Shown here piece after piece: positions 9,477-16,503 of a stretch of DNA of 23,551 nucleotides. This DNA is from a virus. Both the position numbers and the translations under genes were made by a program. Within the stretch, counting starts at the first letter, position 1. Each line of letters opens with the position of its first letter. The stretch is from the IMG/VR virus record IMGVR_UViG_3300045431_000716, positions 1 through 23,551 of that record; one strand, 5' to 3'. The notes beneath the pieces are model-generated. The model ran no database searches. It saw nothing but the letters and a program-made list of their open reading frames with translations, and had not been told where the DNA came from.

Positions 9477-10799
9477 TCAATCATCTTCGCCAGTAATATG
9501 ATAGGATAATCCTCCTAATAATGCATCTACAGTTAGCGGTGCAGGGGTCGATCCTACCTGAGAAGCAGGCCTAATTATTGATTCACCAGATGCTTGGTTT
9601 ACAGCATACACTCTTACATACCCGCCACTTGGCGTTTTTCTATAAACAGGTTCGAATTGATATGTTTGAGGAGTTCTTGCTTTTCTTGCAGGGTCATCAG
9701 ACAGCGTTGCATCTTGAGGATCATACAACAACGTTCCATTCGTGTTTCGTTGATCGTTTCTTCTATTTAAAGAATCTGCCAATGGAAGAGTCGGATCATC
9801 TGATCCAAGAAATGGATTCGTAACAGTCGATCCAACTTCATTGTTTATGACTCCTCCAAGAACATTTGTTTCAAATGAAACGATTGGAGAAGAAACATAC
9901 CTTTTTATAGGAATTCCTCCATTCGCATGTTGAGCTGCAAAGATATATGCTTTAACATTTACGGTAAATTTATATTTGATGATTCTTTCTTCCTGTCCTA
10001 ATTCATCTAGGTTTGATTCTGGATCATATGAATTGTTACTAACCGTCGCAATAAACCAATAACCTTTAGGCGTTTCTAACTTCCATGAATTTGCCTGAGG
10101 AAGAAACGAAGAAACAAGCTGTTCTAACAATTGGTTCATATGTTGAGTATATTGCGTCCACATCGTTACGTCATACGTAACGTTATAAAATTGTGGAGAT
10201 GGAACGACAATGGTTTCATAGATGTTATTGCTCTTTATGTCTGCAAGCCAAGCGCCGTCTTGCACAATTTGATCAGTTGAATTTTCTCCGATTGTTCTAT
10301 CTGTCAGCAGTTGATCATCCACATGTTCTAAAAAAGGATTGGTTGCAACGTTCTTTTGATTCTTTAGAAGAAACCTATTGATTAGATTTTGATATTCTCT
10401 ATCTGATTTATCCAATCTTCTTCTTATTACAATTTCTCCAGTTTGTTGATTAATACCTCGTCCAGCAATATCTGATGAAATATCTTGTGCAATTGATGTT
10501 CTAGAAATCGTCAATAAAGGAAGTATTAAAGAATTGTTTTTATCTCTTAAGGCTCTTTTTTTCTTTAATATAGCCCATTTTTCTCCTGTTGCAAAAATCA
10601 CAGGAACCTTTTTAAAATCTGAATTATCTCCACCTACCTGTAATTTAATTTCATTTTCAAACAATTTAAATAGAGACACGTCAACATCTTCTATGCTAAC
10701 AAAAGGTATTGTTATGTCAGCCGTGCCTTGATGAGTGTTTAAATTAATGCCTGATACACCAAATCTTGTTTTGCTATTAGAATTGAACCTAGTCGGCAT
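9477..10799 (-). CDS. gp15: gp15-like tail completion / sheath stabiliser protein
   Basis: In T4, gp15 forms a ring that caps the finished tail and joins it to the neck. The order of conserved blocks matches my memory of T4 gp15: an early helix (SLFKLFENEIKLQVGG), a VPVIFATGEKWAILKKK strand equivalent to the VPITYAS region, LILPLLTISRTSI equivalent to ILPRINLHL, then PQFYNVTYDVTMWTQYTQHM with a helix into QLVSSFLPQ, and finally RIIKYKFTVNVKAYIF. T4 gp15 is 272 residues; this protein is about 440, with an extra C-terminal tail. I chose ATG at 10799 because GAGGAG lies 5 bases before it; a GTG at 10805 is possible but would overlap the upstream stop. The start is 2 bases past the gp14-like stop, so the two are translationally coupled. 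Position between neck and sheath genes supports the call. Confidence 0.8.
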   Translation of the reverse strand: MPTRFNSNSKTRFGVSGINLNTHQGTADITIPFVSIEDVDVSLFKLFENEIKLQVGGDNSDFKKVPVIFATGEKWAILKKKRALRDKNNSLILPLLTISRTSIAQDISSDIAGRGINQQTGEIVIRRRLDKSDREYQNLINRFLLKNQKNVATNPFLEHVDDQLLTDRTIGENSTDQIVQDGAWLADIKSNNIYETIVVPSPQFYNVTYDVTMWTQYTQHMNQLLEQLVSSFLPQANSWKLETPKGYWFIATVSNNSYDPESNLDELGQEERIIKYKFTVNVKAYIFAAQHANGGIPIKRYVSSPIVSFETNVLGGVINNEVGSTVTNPFLGSDDPTLPLADSLNRRNDQRNTNGTLLYDPQDATLSDDPARKARTPQTYQFEPVYRKTPSGGYVRVYAVNQASGESIIRPASQVGSTPAPLTVDALLGGLSYHITGEDD

Positions 10800-10801
10800 A
10801 A

Positions 10802-11473
10802 TCACTCCTCATCGTAAAATGCGCTACCTACGCTGGTAGAATCACCAGCAGGGGATACTTGTTTTGGACCGGTCAATGGCTCTTCTAAGACTCCGTTCTT
10901 AACAAGATCTCTAACATCACCGGTCTCTTCTCCGTTAGCATCAGTTGCATAACCTCTTTGCTGAACGAATGTATCTTGAACTGCGTCGGCGTCGTTGTAC
11001 TTGATGTCTGTTGGACCATTCGTAAGGGCCTTGAACTGGCTTTCACGGACTCTGGTACCAGTCAAAGACACGCCATCTATGTTTTCTGCTTGGCCATAAA
11101 TGGTTCTCATGTATTTGTACTCAGTTATCTCATAAAAGATTGCTCCGAAAGAGAAATAATCGCCTATTGATGGATTAATTCCTTTTTCAATCATGTCTCT
11201 ATGCTGTATATAAACTTCAAGAATAAACTGGGCATCGATTCCAAACTTATTTATCTTGGTTTCAGTTTGAAATTCGCTGTTGACTAAAACATCAATGTTG
11301 ATTGGATTATCAAAAATCTTTTTCAAAGACTCATCATACACTTCATGAGATTTTGTCTTTGTCTCAGAGACAGGGTAATAATAGATCTTTTGTCCTATAA
11401 CGTCTTTTACAATTTCTTTTGTAATGTCAGAAATGAAATTTATTTCTCTTTTTGTAATGAAAAGCCTTGCCAT
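10802..11473 (-). CDS. gp14: gp14-like neck / head-completion protein
   Basis: A 223-residue protein most likely equivalent to T4 gp14 (256 residues), which with gp13 forms the neck that closes the filled head and accepts the tail. Visible features are an N-terminal helical start, KIYYYPVSETKTKSHEVYDE, a LYDEA-like helix typical of the family, and a beta-rich middle with INPSIGDYFSFGAIFYEITE, the GD...yEI pattern seen in head-closure proteins. The C-terminal 50 residues are acidic and low in complexity. The start is ATG at 11471-11473 with AAAGGATTAT before it. It sits between the gp13-like and gp15-like genes with gaps of 12 and 2 bases, as expected for an assembly operon. The call leans on synteny as well as sequence pattern. 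Confidence 0.7.
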   Translation of the reverse strand: MARLFITKREINFISDITKEIVKDVIGQKIYYYPVSETKTKSHEVYDESLKKIFDNPINIDVLVNSEFQTETKINKFGIDAQFILEVYIQHRDMIEKGINPSIGDYFSFGAIFYEITEYKYMRTIYGQAENIDGVSLTGTRVRESQFKALTNGPTDIKYNDADAVQDTFVQQRGYATDANGEETGDVRDLVKNGVLEEPLTGPKQVSPAGDSTSVGSAFYDEE

Positions 11474-11485
11474 ATAATCCTTTCA

Positions 11486-12673
11486 TCAGCCTATGACGAT
11501 GGACTTACCTAACGGCATTGGGATATATCTAAGCTGTTTTTGCATGTTTTCAGCGACCAAAGCATCTTGCTCAAGAAGCTTAGCATGAGTTAAATTTCCT
11601 AAGAATTCCTTCATTTGAGTTGTTAGCTTATCTTTGTCTTCTCTGCCTTGTGAAACTAATTCTCCACCATTTAGCGTTAGTTCAGCATTAGGAATTGGTA
11701 TTGAAGAAAACTTTGAACGAATTAACCCAAGCAATTCTTTGCATAATGCTAAAGTATATTGTCTAATCCATTGCTTGCCAGGTTGGTTTACCGTTGCAAA
11801 CGGTATGTTTGCAAACGGCATGTTATTTGGTCCTGATATTCCATAAATTGAATCATCAGCATATGCTGATGGGTTTAACGGATTATGAGGTTTCATTAGC
11901 TTTATGAAAAGTTTTCCTGTTTGTAGATCAGTGGAAGGTACAGGGTAAATTCGCAAGTTACTTCCTATTATTTCATAGGAATAATTTGATCTTCTAACTC
12001 TAAATGCCGTCTCTAGCATTCCTCTTCTTAAAACATCTTCGAATACTGGCAATACATAGAACACAGTCGAATTGACATAAGATTCATAGTTAAAGTTGGT
12101 CGCTAAGAAGTTGGTTATATTTGAAGCATTTAATAAGAATTGTTGCGACGCTAAAGGCTCTAAATGAAAGACTTCAACGACCCTTAGTTTTCCTTTCGAT
12201 CCAGAGGGTATTGTATCATAAACAACTTCTCCTGCATCATCGCCAGAAACAACCTTGACGTCTTTGTAAATATTATAATCTTGTTGCCCAGAAACCAATT
12301 CTACATATCCTAATGTAGCATCGTATGATCCACCGACATACGCTTCAGTTGCATAAGGCTCTGCCATCCTAAGAAGATATTCGACTGTTCTCTTTGCATA
12401 CCTATTTGTTAAATCAGTCGATCCTGTAGGCATGCCTAAAACGTTCGTTAAATCTGACGTTATTTTCATTTCATGGATCAAACGAGAATATTCACAACAT
12501 GCTTCTTCAAAACATGCCCATATTTCTTTTTTAGTCAATTCGACAGATAGAACATCGTCGCCTAATTTTCTTTTAACAAATAACACCATTGAATCAGCTT
12601 CAGTTTGGAATACTGCTTCTGCATCAAAGAAGCCAAACGGAGTTGGATTAATTGTATCTGCAAATGTCGTCAT
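11486..12673 (-). CDS. gp13: gp13-like neck protein
   Basis: A 395-residue protein most likely equivalent to the T4 gp13 neck protein (309 residues). The N-terminal block MVLFVKRKLGDDVLSVELTK followed by KEIWACFEEACCEYSRLI matches the pattern of gp13 and related connectors: a 'KRKLG.PVI.VELT..qi' segment, then a helix with an EA...Y motif. The middle is beta-rich (residues about 130-260), with YEIIGSNLRIYPVP, and the C-terminal third is helical with KDKLTTQMKEFLGNLTHAK. It is the first gene of the run 13-14-15-sheath. The ATG at 12671-12673 has TGAGGAAATG about 10 bases upstream. It faces the divergent 253-base control region. No exact ATACTTAT element precedes it; the nearest similar sequence is GTTCTTAT on the minus strand. 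Confidence 0.7.
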   Translation of the reverse strand: MTTFADTINPTPFGFFDAEAVFQTEADSMVLFVKRKLGDDVLSVELTKKEIWACFEEACCEYSRLIHEMKITSDLTNVLGMPTGSTDLTNRYAKRTVEYLLRMAEPYATEAYVGGSYDATLGYVELVSGQQDYNIYKDVKVVSGDDAGEVVYDTIPSGSKGKLRVVEVFHLEPLASQQFLLNASNITNFLATNFNYESYVNSTVFYVLPVFEDVLRRGMLETAFRVRRSNYSYEIIGSNLRIYPVPSTDLQTGKLFIKLMKPHNPLNPSAYADDSIYGISGPNNMPFANIPFATVNQPGKQWIRQYTLALCKELLGLIRSKFSSIPIPNAELTLNGGELVSQGREDKDKLTTQMKEFLGNLTHAKLLEQDALVAENMQKQLRYIPMPLGKSIVIG

Positions 12674-12791
12674 TTTGTATTCATTTCCTCAACGCTAAAG
12701 ATGCTTAATAAAAATATGGTAGACGATAAGAACATCTCAAACATTTTTGACGAATAACCAACTAGTTAATCTTGTAATCTACATTTACTTC

Positions 12792-12813
12792 ATTATGACA
12801 AAATTATGACAAA
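12792..12813. repeat. Tandem 11-bp repeat, ATTATGACAAA x2
   Basis: Two perfect, directly adjacent copies (12792-12802 and 12803-12813) lie in the divergent control region. A spacing of one helical turn is typical of paired protein-binding sites, so an operator role is possible. That is inference from geometry only. Confidence 0.6.
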
Positions 12814-12851
12814 TAGCCCACCGCTAGCGTTGTAGCACTGTTCGCTGCTGA

Positions 12852-12859
12852 ATACTTAT
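12852..12859 (+). promoter_or_regulatory. Candidate late promoter of the fibre-like gene
   Basis: The plus strand reads GAATACTTATAAGTG, containing the exact octamer ATACTTAT, 67 bases before the ATG at 12927. The twelve bases AATACTTATAAG are identical to those upstream of sheath C on the other strand. This suggests co-regulation of the oppositely oriented fibre-like gene with the sheath genes. Confidence 0.6.
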
Positions 12860-12861
12860 AA

Positions 12862-12900
12862 GTGTGCAGAAAAATCCGGCATGGTGCTAGATTTGCACAC
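12862..12900 (+). other. 5'-leader inverted repeat of the fibre-like gene
   Basis: GTGTGCA (12862-12868) and TGCACAC (12894-12900) are perfect 7-bp inverted arms around a 25-base loop. If transcription starts a few bases after the ATACTTAT element, this hairpin would lie at the extreme 5' end of the mRNA, leaving the AGGTGG ribosome site free. A role in mRNA protection is inference. Confidence 0.4.
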
Positions 12901-12926
12901 AAAAAACAACCAATTTAGGTGGTAAA

Positions 12927-15344
12927 ATGTCAATTTCAAAAATTCAACAAACTCAAATTAGGGGTTCGCTTTCTTTCGACGATGGGTTACCAGCAGGCGC
13001 TGACTTAGCTGGTAAGTCTACGGTGAAGGGCGACCTCGATGCGCTTCGTTCACAAATGAAGCGTATCATTGGTAAGGACGCATGGTATGCTGAACTAGAC
13101 GGTTTACAAGACCTTGCTGACATCTATGCAGCAGTTCATATGACCGGTTCCGACGCAGATTTCCAAGGCGAAATCTCCTCGGTTAGTCATGCCTCTATCG
13201 GTGGCGATCTCAGCGTGGCCGCTGCCGCCAGTATCGGCGGTGATTTAGGCGTTACAGGAGATTCTACGTTCGCGGGAGATGCGATTATTGCTGGTGCCGT
13301 CAACATCGGTGGCGGTTATGGATCCGGCGGCGTTTCTGTGGACATGGATGGTAACGTCTCCATGAACGGAAACCTCATTGTTGATGCCAACGTCACCCTC
13401 GGCAATGCGTCAACTGATCTCATCACGTTCAATGCCAAGGCCGCCGGCGAGCTTAACATGAATTCTCACAAGATCGTTGGTTTGGCTCAAGCTGGTGCAC
13501 CTGGTGACGCTCTCGCCTTTGGCATGGATGCTTTTGTCTCCGACTTGATCGTTACTGGTGGACACTTCACTGTTGAGGCAGACGGTGACACTAACATAGC
13601 AGGAACACTCGACGTCGGCGGAGCAGTAAACTTCTCCAGCACGCTACAAGCTGGCGCTACTTCGCTCGACGAGCTCGCTGTCTCAGGAACTTCAACATTA
13701 ACCGGTGCAGTAACAGCAGCAGCTGGTCTTACTGTTTCTTCCGGAGGAGCTTCTATCACAGGTGGAGCAGCAGTAACAGGAGACCTTACGGTTTCTGAAG
13801 ACGCTGCAATCATGGGTGATGTAGCAGTTACTGGCGATGCTGATTTTGCTGGCGATATGGCGGTTGTCGGTGAGATGGAAGTCACAGGAGCCGTCCAGCT
13901 TCTTAGCTCACTTGCGGTAGCAGGATCATCCACCCTTGCAGGACTCTCTGCGGGAGCATCAAACCTTTCATCTCTATCTGTATCAGGAAATTCAAGCCTT
14001 GCAGGAAACGCTGGAGTTGGTGGAGCGCTTAACGTTGCAGGATCATCCACTCTTGCAGGACTCTCTGCAGGAGCTTCCAGCCTTTCATCTTTAGCGGTAT
14101 CAGGAAATTCAAGCCTTGCAGGAAACGCTGGAGTTGGTGGAGCGCTTAACGTTGCAGGATCATCCACTCTTGCAGGACTCTCTGCAGGAGCATCAAACCT
14201 TTCATCTTTAGCGGTATCAGGAAATTCAACATTCGCCGGTGCAATCTCAGGCGGAAACGGATTAACTATTTCAGCCGGTTCAACAAGTGTGCAATCGCTC
14301 AGCGCCACGAGCGCTGCAGTCGGCGGCAACGCAAGCGTCGCCGGCAACCTCGGCGTCGGCGGAGGCGCAACCTTCTCCAGCACGCTACAAGCTGGCGCTA
14401 CTTCGGTCGTATCTCTCGCAGTCGCGAACGCAGCTGACTTCAACGGTGGAGTAACTGCAAATGCCGTCAGTATTGACGGAGACGTTGCACAACGCCTCTA
14501 CATCGTTGATGCTAACGGATCCATGAAGGATGAGTCTGCGCTCGTCTTCGACGGATCTGACCTTTCCATCGACGGTGGCCTCGTCGTCTCCGGTGACGCG
14601 CAGATTGATGGTGACCTTCTCGTCAAGGGCTCCTTCACCTACATTGAGACCGAGAACATGAGGGTCAAGGATTCGTTCATCTACCTTGCAACGGGATCTA
14701 ACGGAGCGCTTGACTCCGGTGTCGTTTTCAGCAAGGGTGCAGGCGCTGCGTATGACCTCGTCGTCGGACAAGATGGTGGCGCGGGTGAGCTCGTCTTCGC
14801 TCAGGTTGCCCACAATTCTTCCGGTGATCAACCAGCAGACCTCAACGCTGCAACACTCGTTCCGGCATGGATGTCTCAAACAAAGATCGGTGCGCAGGAA
14901 GGTTCGATGGTCGGTTCTATCAGCAAGTCCGGTGATGACTTCCTCGTCTCCTCTGTTGCTGCGTCGGAACTCTTGCTTCAATCAGCTGGTAACGATCCGA
15001 TCTCCTTCGCATCTGCAGCGCAAGCTCCAGACCCAAGCTTCTCAGCTACTACGATCGTCGGCATGCTCAACGAGCTACGCAGCGACCTCGACAGCGCTTC
15101 TGCGGGTGGAAACCTCTTGAAGCAAGCATTCTTGGGTACAGATGTCTCAGCTGGCGGCGTCCTAGACTTCTCCAGTCTCGGTTCGCTCTCTTCGGCAAAC
15201 CACAAGTTGGTCGACGTCTTCGTGAACGGCGTACTCATGGCCCCAGTCCACGACCTGCCCGGCATCACAACGACATCGGTCACCTTCGAACCTTCATATT
15301 CGTTCATTGCTGACGACGTCATCACTGTCATCATCCGTGGATGA
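12927..15344 (+). CDS. Repeat-rich fibre-like virion structural protein
   Basis: An 805-residue structural protein resembling the long tail-fibre or tail-associated proteins common in marine phages. After an N-terminal domain (residues 1-85, with a helical DLDALRSQMKRIIGKDAWYA block), residues about 90-530 are short beta-repeats of the GGDLSV.A.ASIGGDLGVTGD type. They include two full copies and one partial copy of a 39-residue unit (117 bp, 13917-14229). Next comes a block often seen in such phage fibres, with GDLLVKGSFTYIETENMRVK and DSFIYLATGSNGALDSGVVF. The last 75 residues form a small beta domain (VDVFVNGVLM). There is no signal peptide or enzymatic motif. It is GC-rich (58% in one hand-counted line at 14521) against AT-rich neighbours, runs opposite to the structural genes on its left, and has its own promoter and terminator. 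Host attachment is the likely role, by inference. Confidence 0.8.
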   Translation: MSISKIQQTQIRGSLSFDDGLPAGADLAGKSTVKGDLDALRSQMKRIIGKDAWYAELDGLQDLADIYAAVHMTGSDADFQGEISSVSHASIGGDLSVAAAASIGGDLGVTGDSTFAGDAIIAGAVNIGGGYGSGGVSVDMDGNVSMNGNLIVDANVTLGNASTDLITFNAKAAGELNMNSHKIVGLAQAGAPGDALAFGMDAFVSDLIVTGGHFTVEADGDTNIAGTLDVGGAVNFSSTLQAGATSLDELAVSGTSTLTGAVTAAAGLTVSSGGASITGGAAVTGDLTVSEDAAIMGDVAVTGDADFAGDMAVVGEMEVTGAVQLLSSLAVAGSSTLAGLSAGASNLSSLSVSGNSSLAGNAGVGGALNVAGSSTLAGLSAGASSLSSLAVSGNSSLAGNAGVGGALNVAGSSTLAGLSAGASNLSSLAVSGNSTFAGAISGGNGLTISAGSTSVQSLSATSAAVGGNASVAGNLGVGGGATFSSTLQAGATSVVSLAVANAADFNGGVTANAVSIDGDVAQRLYIVDANGSMKDESALVFDGSDLSIDGGLVVSGDAQIDGDLLVKGSFTYIETENMRVKDSFIYLATGSNGALDSGVVFSKGAGAAYDLVVGQDGGAGELVFAQVAHNSSGDQPADLNAATLVPAWMSQTKIGAQEGSMVGSISKSGDDFLVSSVAASELLLQSAGNDPISFASAAQAPDPSFSATTIVGMLNELRSDLDSASAGGNLLKQAFLGTDVSAGGVLDFSSLGSLSSANHKLVDVFVNGVLMAPVHDLPGITTTSVTFEPSYSFIADDVITVIIRG
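13631..14405 (+). repeat. Dispersed exact 34-bp repeat inside the fibre-like gene
   Basis: An identical 34-base segment, beginning CTTCTCCAGCACGCTACAAG, occurs at 13631-13664 and 14372-14405, 741 bases apart and in the same frame. It encodes the FSSTLQAGATS repeat element. Perfect nucleotide identity, beyond what the protein requires, points to recent duplication or gene conversion. Confidence 0.85.
13917..14229 (+). repeat. 117-bp tandem repeats in the fibre-like gene
   Basis: Units start at 13917, 14034 and 14151, exactly 117 bases apart; the third is cut short after about 79 bases. Units 2 and 3 are nearly identical over their shared length, and unit 1 differs by a few bases. Each full unit encodes 39 residues including VAGSSTLAGLSAGAS and VSGNSSLAGNAGVGGALN. 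The frame is kept because 117 is divisible by three, so gain or loss of units would change fibre length without breaking the gene. Confidence 0.9.
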
Positions 15345-15387
15345 TAAATCCTAAAGTAGAATAGCGATCAAGACTGACTGATTGCGG

Positions 15388-15416
15388 GGCCCGGAGAAAA
15401 CTCCGGGCCTTTTTTT
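15388..15416 (+). terminator. Strong rho-independent terminator after the fibre-like gene
   Basis: A perfect 9-bp GC-rich stem, GGCCCGGAG / CTCCGGGCC (15388-15396 with 15401-15409), has an AAAA loop and is followed by seven T. It lies 43 bases past the stop and ends the fibre-like transcript. Confidence 0.97.
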
Positions 15417-15450
15417 GTCAAAAATAAATGACTGCTAAATATTTTATATC

Positions 15451-16062
15451 ATGGACGAAAAAACAATTAAAACAAGACTAGATCTTATTCAAGAATTATT
15501 GTCAAACAAAACTGAGACATTCAATTCAATGACTGAAACATTGAAAAAAATAGATGGATATGCAGTTGGATCAAAAGAAACTGCTGACAAAATTGAGGAC
15601 TATATAAGAAATCAAAAGAACGAATTAAACAAGCTTGTAGAACAAAAAAAGCTTCAGGATGAAGTTGCAAAAATACTACTAGGCTTTTTTAATAACGCAG
15701 ACGCAACGGTGAGGTTAATTTCTAAAGAATCAGAAAAATTTCTTTATTTAAAACAAGGCGAAATCATTTTCTTAAAACAAGAAATTGAAAAATTATCTGT
15801 TGTAAAAGCTAAACATGAAGAAGCTCTATTACAAAGAGAAAAGCAAAAAGAAGAAGAGAAAAAAGAAGATCAAACACGACTTGAGAACAAAGATAAGCAA
15901 GAAAAAGAACAAACACGAATCAGGCCTGATCAAGACCCAAAAACAAGAACAGGAAGAGCTGCAATGGATCTTGTAGAACGAAGAAAAAAGGCTCGTGAAG
16001 CCTTAGAATTGAAAGAAGATAAATCACAAAAAAAGAGAGGCAGAAAACCTAGACAAAATTAA
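15451..16062 (+). CDS. Coiled-coil protein with basic tail, unknown function
   Basis: A 203-residue protein I do not recognise. Almost the whole length is predicted helix: heptad-like stretches at residues 1-75 and 90-140, then a highly charged Glu/Lys-rich segment (KQKEEEKKEDQTRLENKD), and a basic C-terminus KKRGRKPRQN. The RGRKP element resembles an AT-hook core (RGRP), so DNA contact is possible but not shown. There are no membrane segments or enzyme motifs. It is plus-strand, after the fibre-like gene's terminator, so it needs its own promoter; none is convincing, and no ribosome site is visible before the ATG at 15451 (upstream sequence TATTTTATATC). Its stop overlaps that of the convergent gene by 2 bases. 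A scaffold, chaperone or tail-assembly role would fit the shape, but this is a guess. Confidence 0.75.
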   Translation: MDEKTIKTRLDLIQELLSNKTETFNSMTETLKKIDGYAVGSKETADKIEDYIRNQKNELNKLVEQKKLQDEVAKILLGFFNNADATVRLISKESEKFLYLKQGEIIFLKQEIEKLSVVKAKHEEALLQREKQKEEEKKEDQTRLENKDKQEKEQTRIRPDQDPKTRTGRAAMDLVERRKKAREALELKEDKSQKKRGRKPRQN

Positions 16063-16481
16063 CCAGTAACTCTAGAATAAGTTACAAGGACTTTAGATTT
16101 TGGAGGAGGAGCCCAAAGAAAAGTTATCATCTTTCCTGCTATTGTGTAATCAGCAATTGTTCCATTACGTTCCTTTAAAACGCCGTTAACGAACACCAAC
16201 ATTTTTGAATTATCAAGAGGCGTATATTGCAATTCAAAAGAAACGTTTGATCCATCTGTAACTCCAGATGGAGTTTCATTCCATACGATGTTGTCTGCGT
16301 TTTGAACAAGCTGCGTAACGTTTTGATTCAAGGTCGTAACTTGTGTTAAGGCATTAAAAATGTTAATCATTTCCGACTCTGTTGCGACATCTCTATAAAC
16401 TGGTCTAGTCCTATAATAAGAATATACTTTTCTAACTCGTGATATATCTCTTCTAGTGGCCATGACTAGATTAATTATCAT
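16059..16481 (-). CDS. Small virion-associated protein with fibre-type beta domain
   Basis: A 140-residue protein. After a basic N-terminus and a helical middle (residues about 30-65), the C-terminal 75 residues form a beta domain of a type recurrent in phage tail and fibre proteins: WNETPSGVTDGSNVSFELQY, then MLVFVNGVLKE, DYTIAGKMITFLWAPPPKSK and a final VLVTYSRV. The 'vNGvl' strand-turn is also present in the C-terminal domain of the fibre-like protein encoded at 12927-15344. It follows the peptidoglycan hydrolase gene by 22 bases on the same strand and likely shares its transcript. Two starts are possible: ATG at 16481 (used here) or ATG at 16463 (MATRRDISRV); neither has a clear ribosome site. 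A minor tail or baseplate-associated role is likely by inference. Confidence 0.75.
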   Translation of the reverse strand: MIINLVMATRRDISRVRKVYSYYRTRPVYRDVATESEMINIFNALTQVTTLNQNVTQLVQNADNIVWNETPSGVTDGSNVSFELQYTPLDNSKMLVFVNGVLKERNGTIADYTIAGKMITFLWAPPPKSKVLVTYSRVTG

Positions 16482-16503
16482 CTACAATAAAATAGATGAC
16501 TCA

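Larger units (their letters stand above)
12674..12926. promoter_or_regulatory. Divergent intergenic control region
   Basis: This 253-base non-coding stretch separates the minus-strand neck/tail run from the plus-strand fibre-like gene. It holds an 11-bp tandem repeat (ATTATGACAAA twice, 12792-12813), a candidate late promoter for the plus strand (12852-12859), and a 7-bp inverted repeat (12862-12868 with 12894-12900) that would fold at the 5' end of the fibre transcript. The ribosome site AGGTGG lies 4 bases before the ATG at 12927. No convincing promoter for the minus-strand direction is visible. Confidence 0.55.

Noticed and set aside
13917-14229. Regular repeats considered as a CRISPR array
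   Set aside because: The 117-base units are contiguous with no unique spacers and encode an in-frame protein repeat.
13487-14443. Long minus-strand open frame (318 codons) opposite the fibre-like gene
   Set aside because: It is low-complexity Ala/Pro/Ser-rich and mirrors the GC-rich repeats of the plus-strand gene, which has a ribosome site, promoter, terminator and recognisable domains. It is an antisense shadow.
14385-14981. Minus-strand open frame (198 codons) in the 3' half of the fibre-like gene
   Set aside because: No ribosome site, no family features, and fully contained in the well-supported plus-strand gene.
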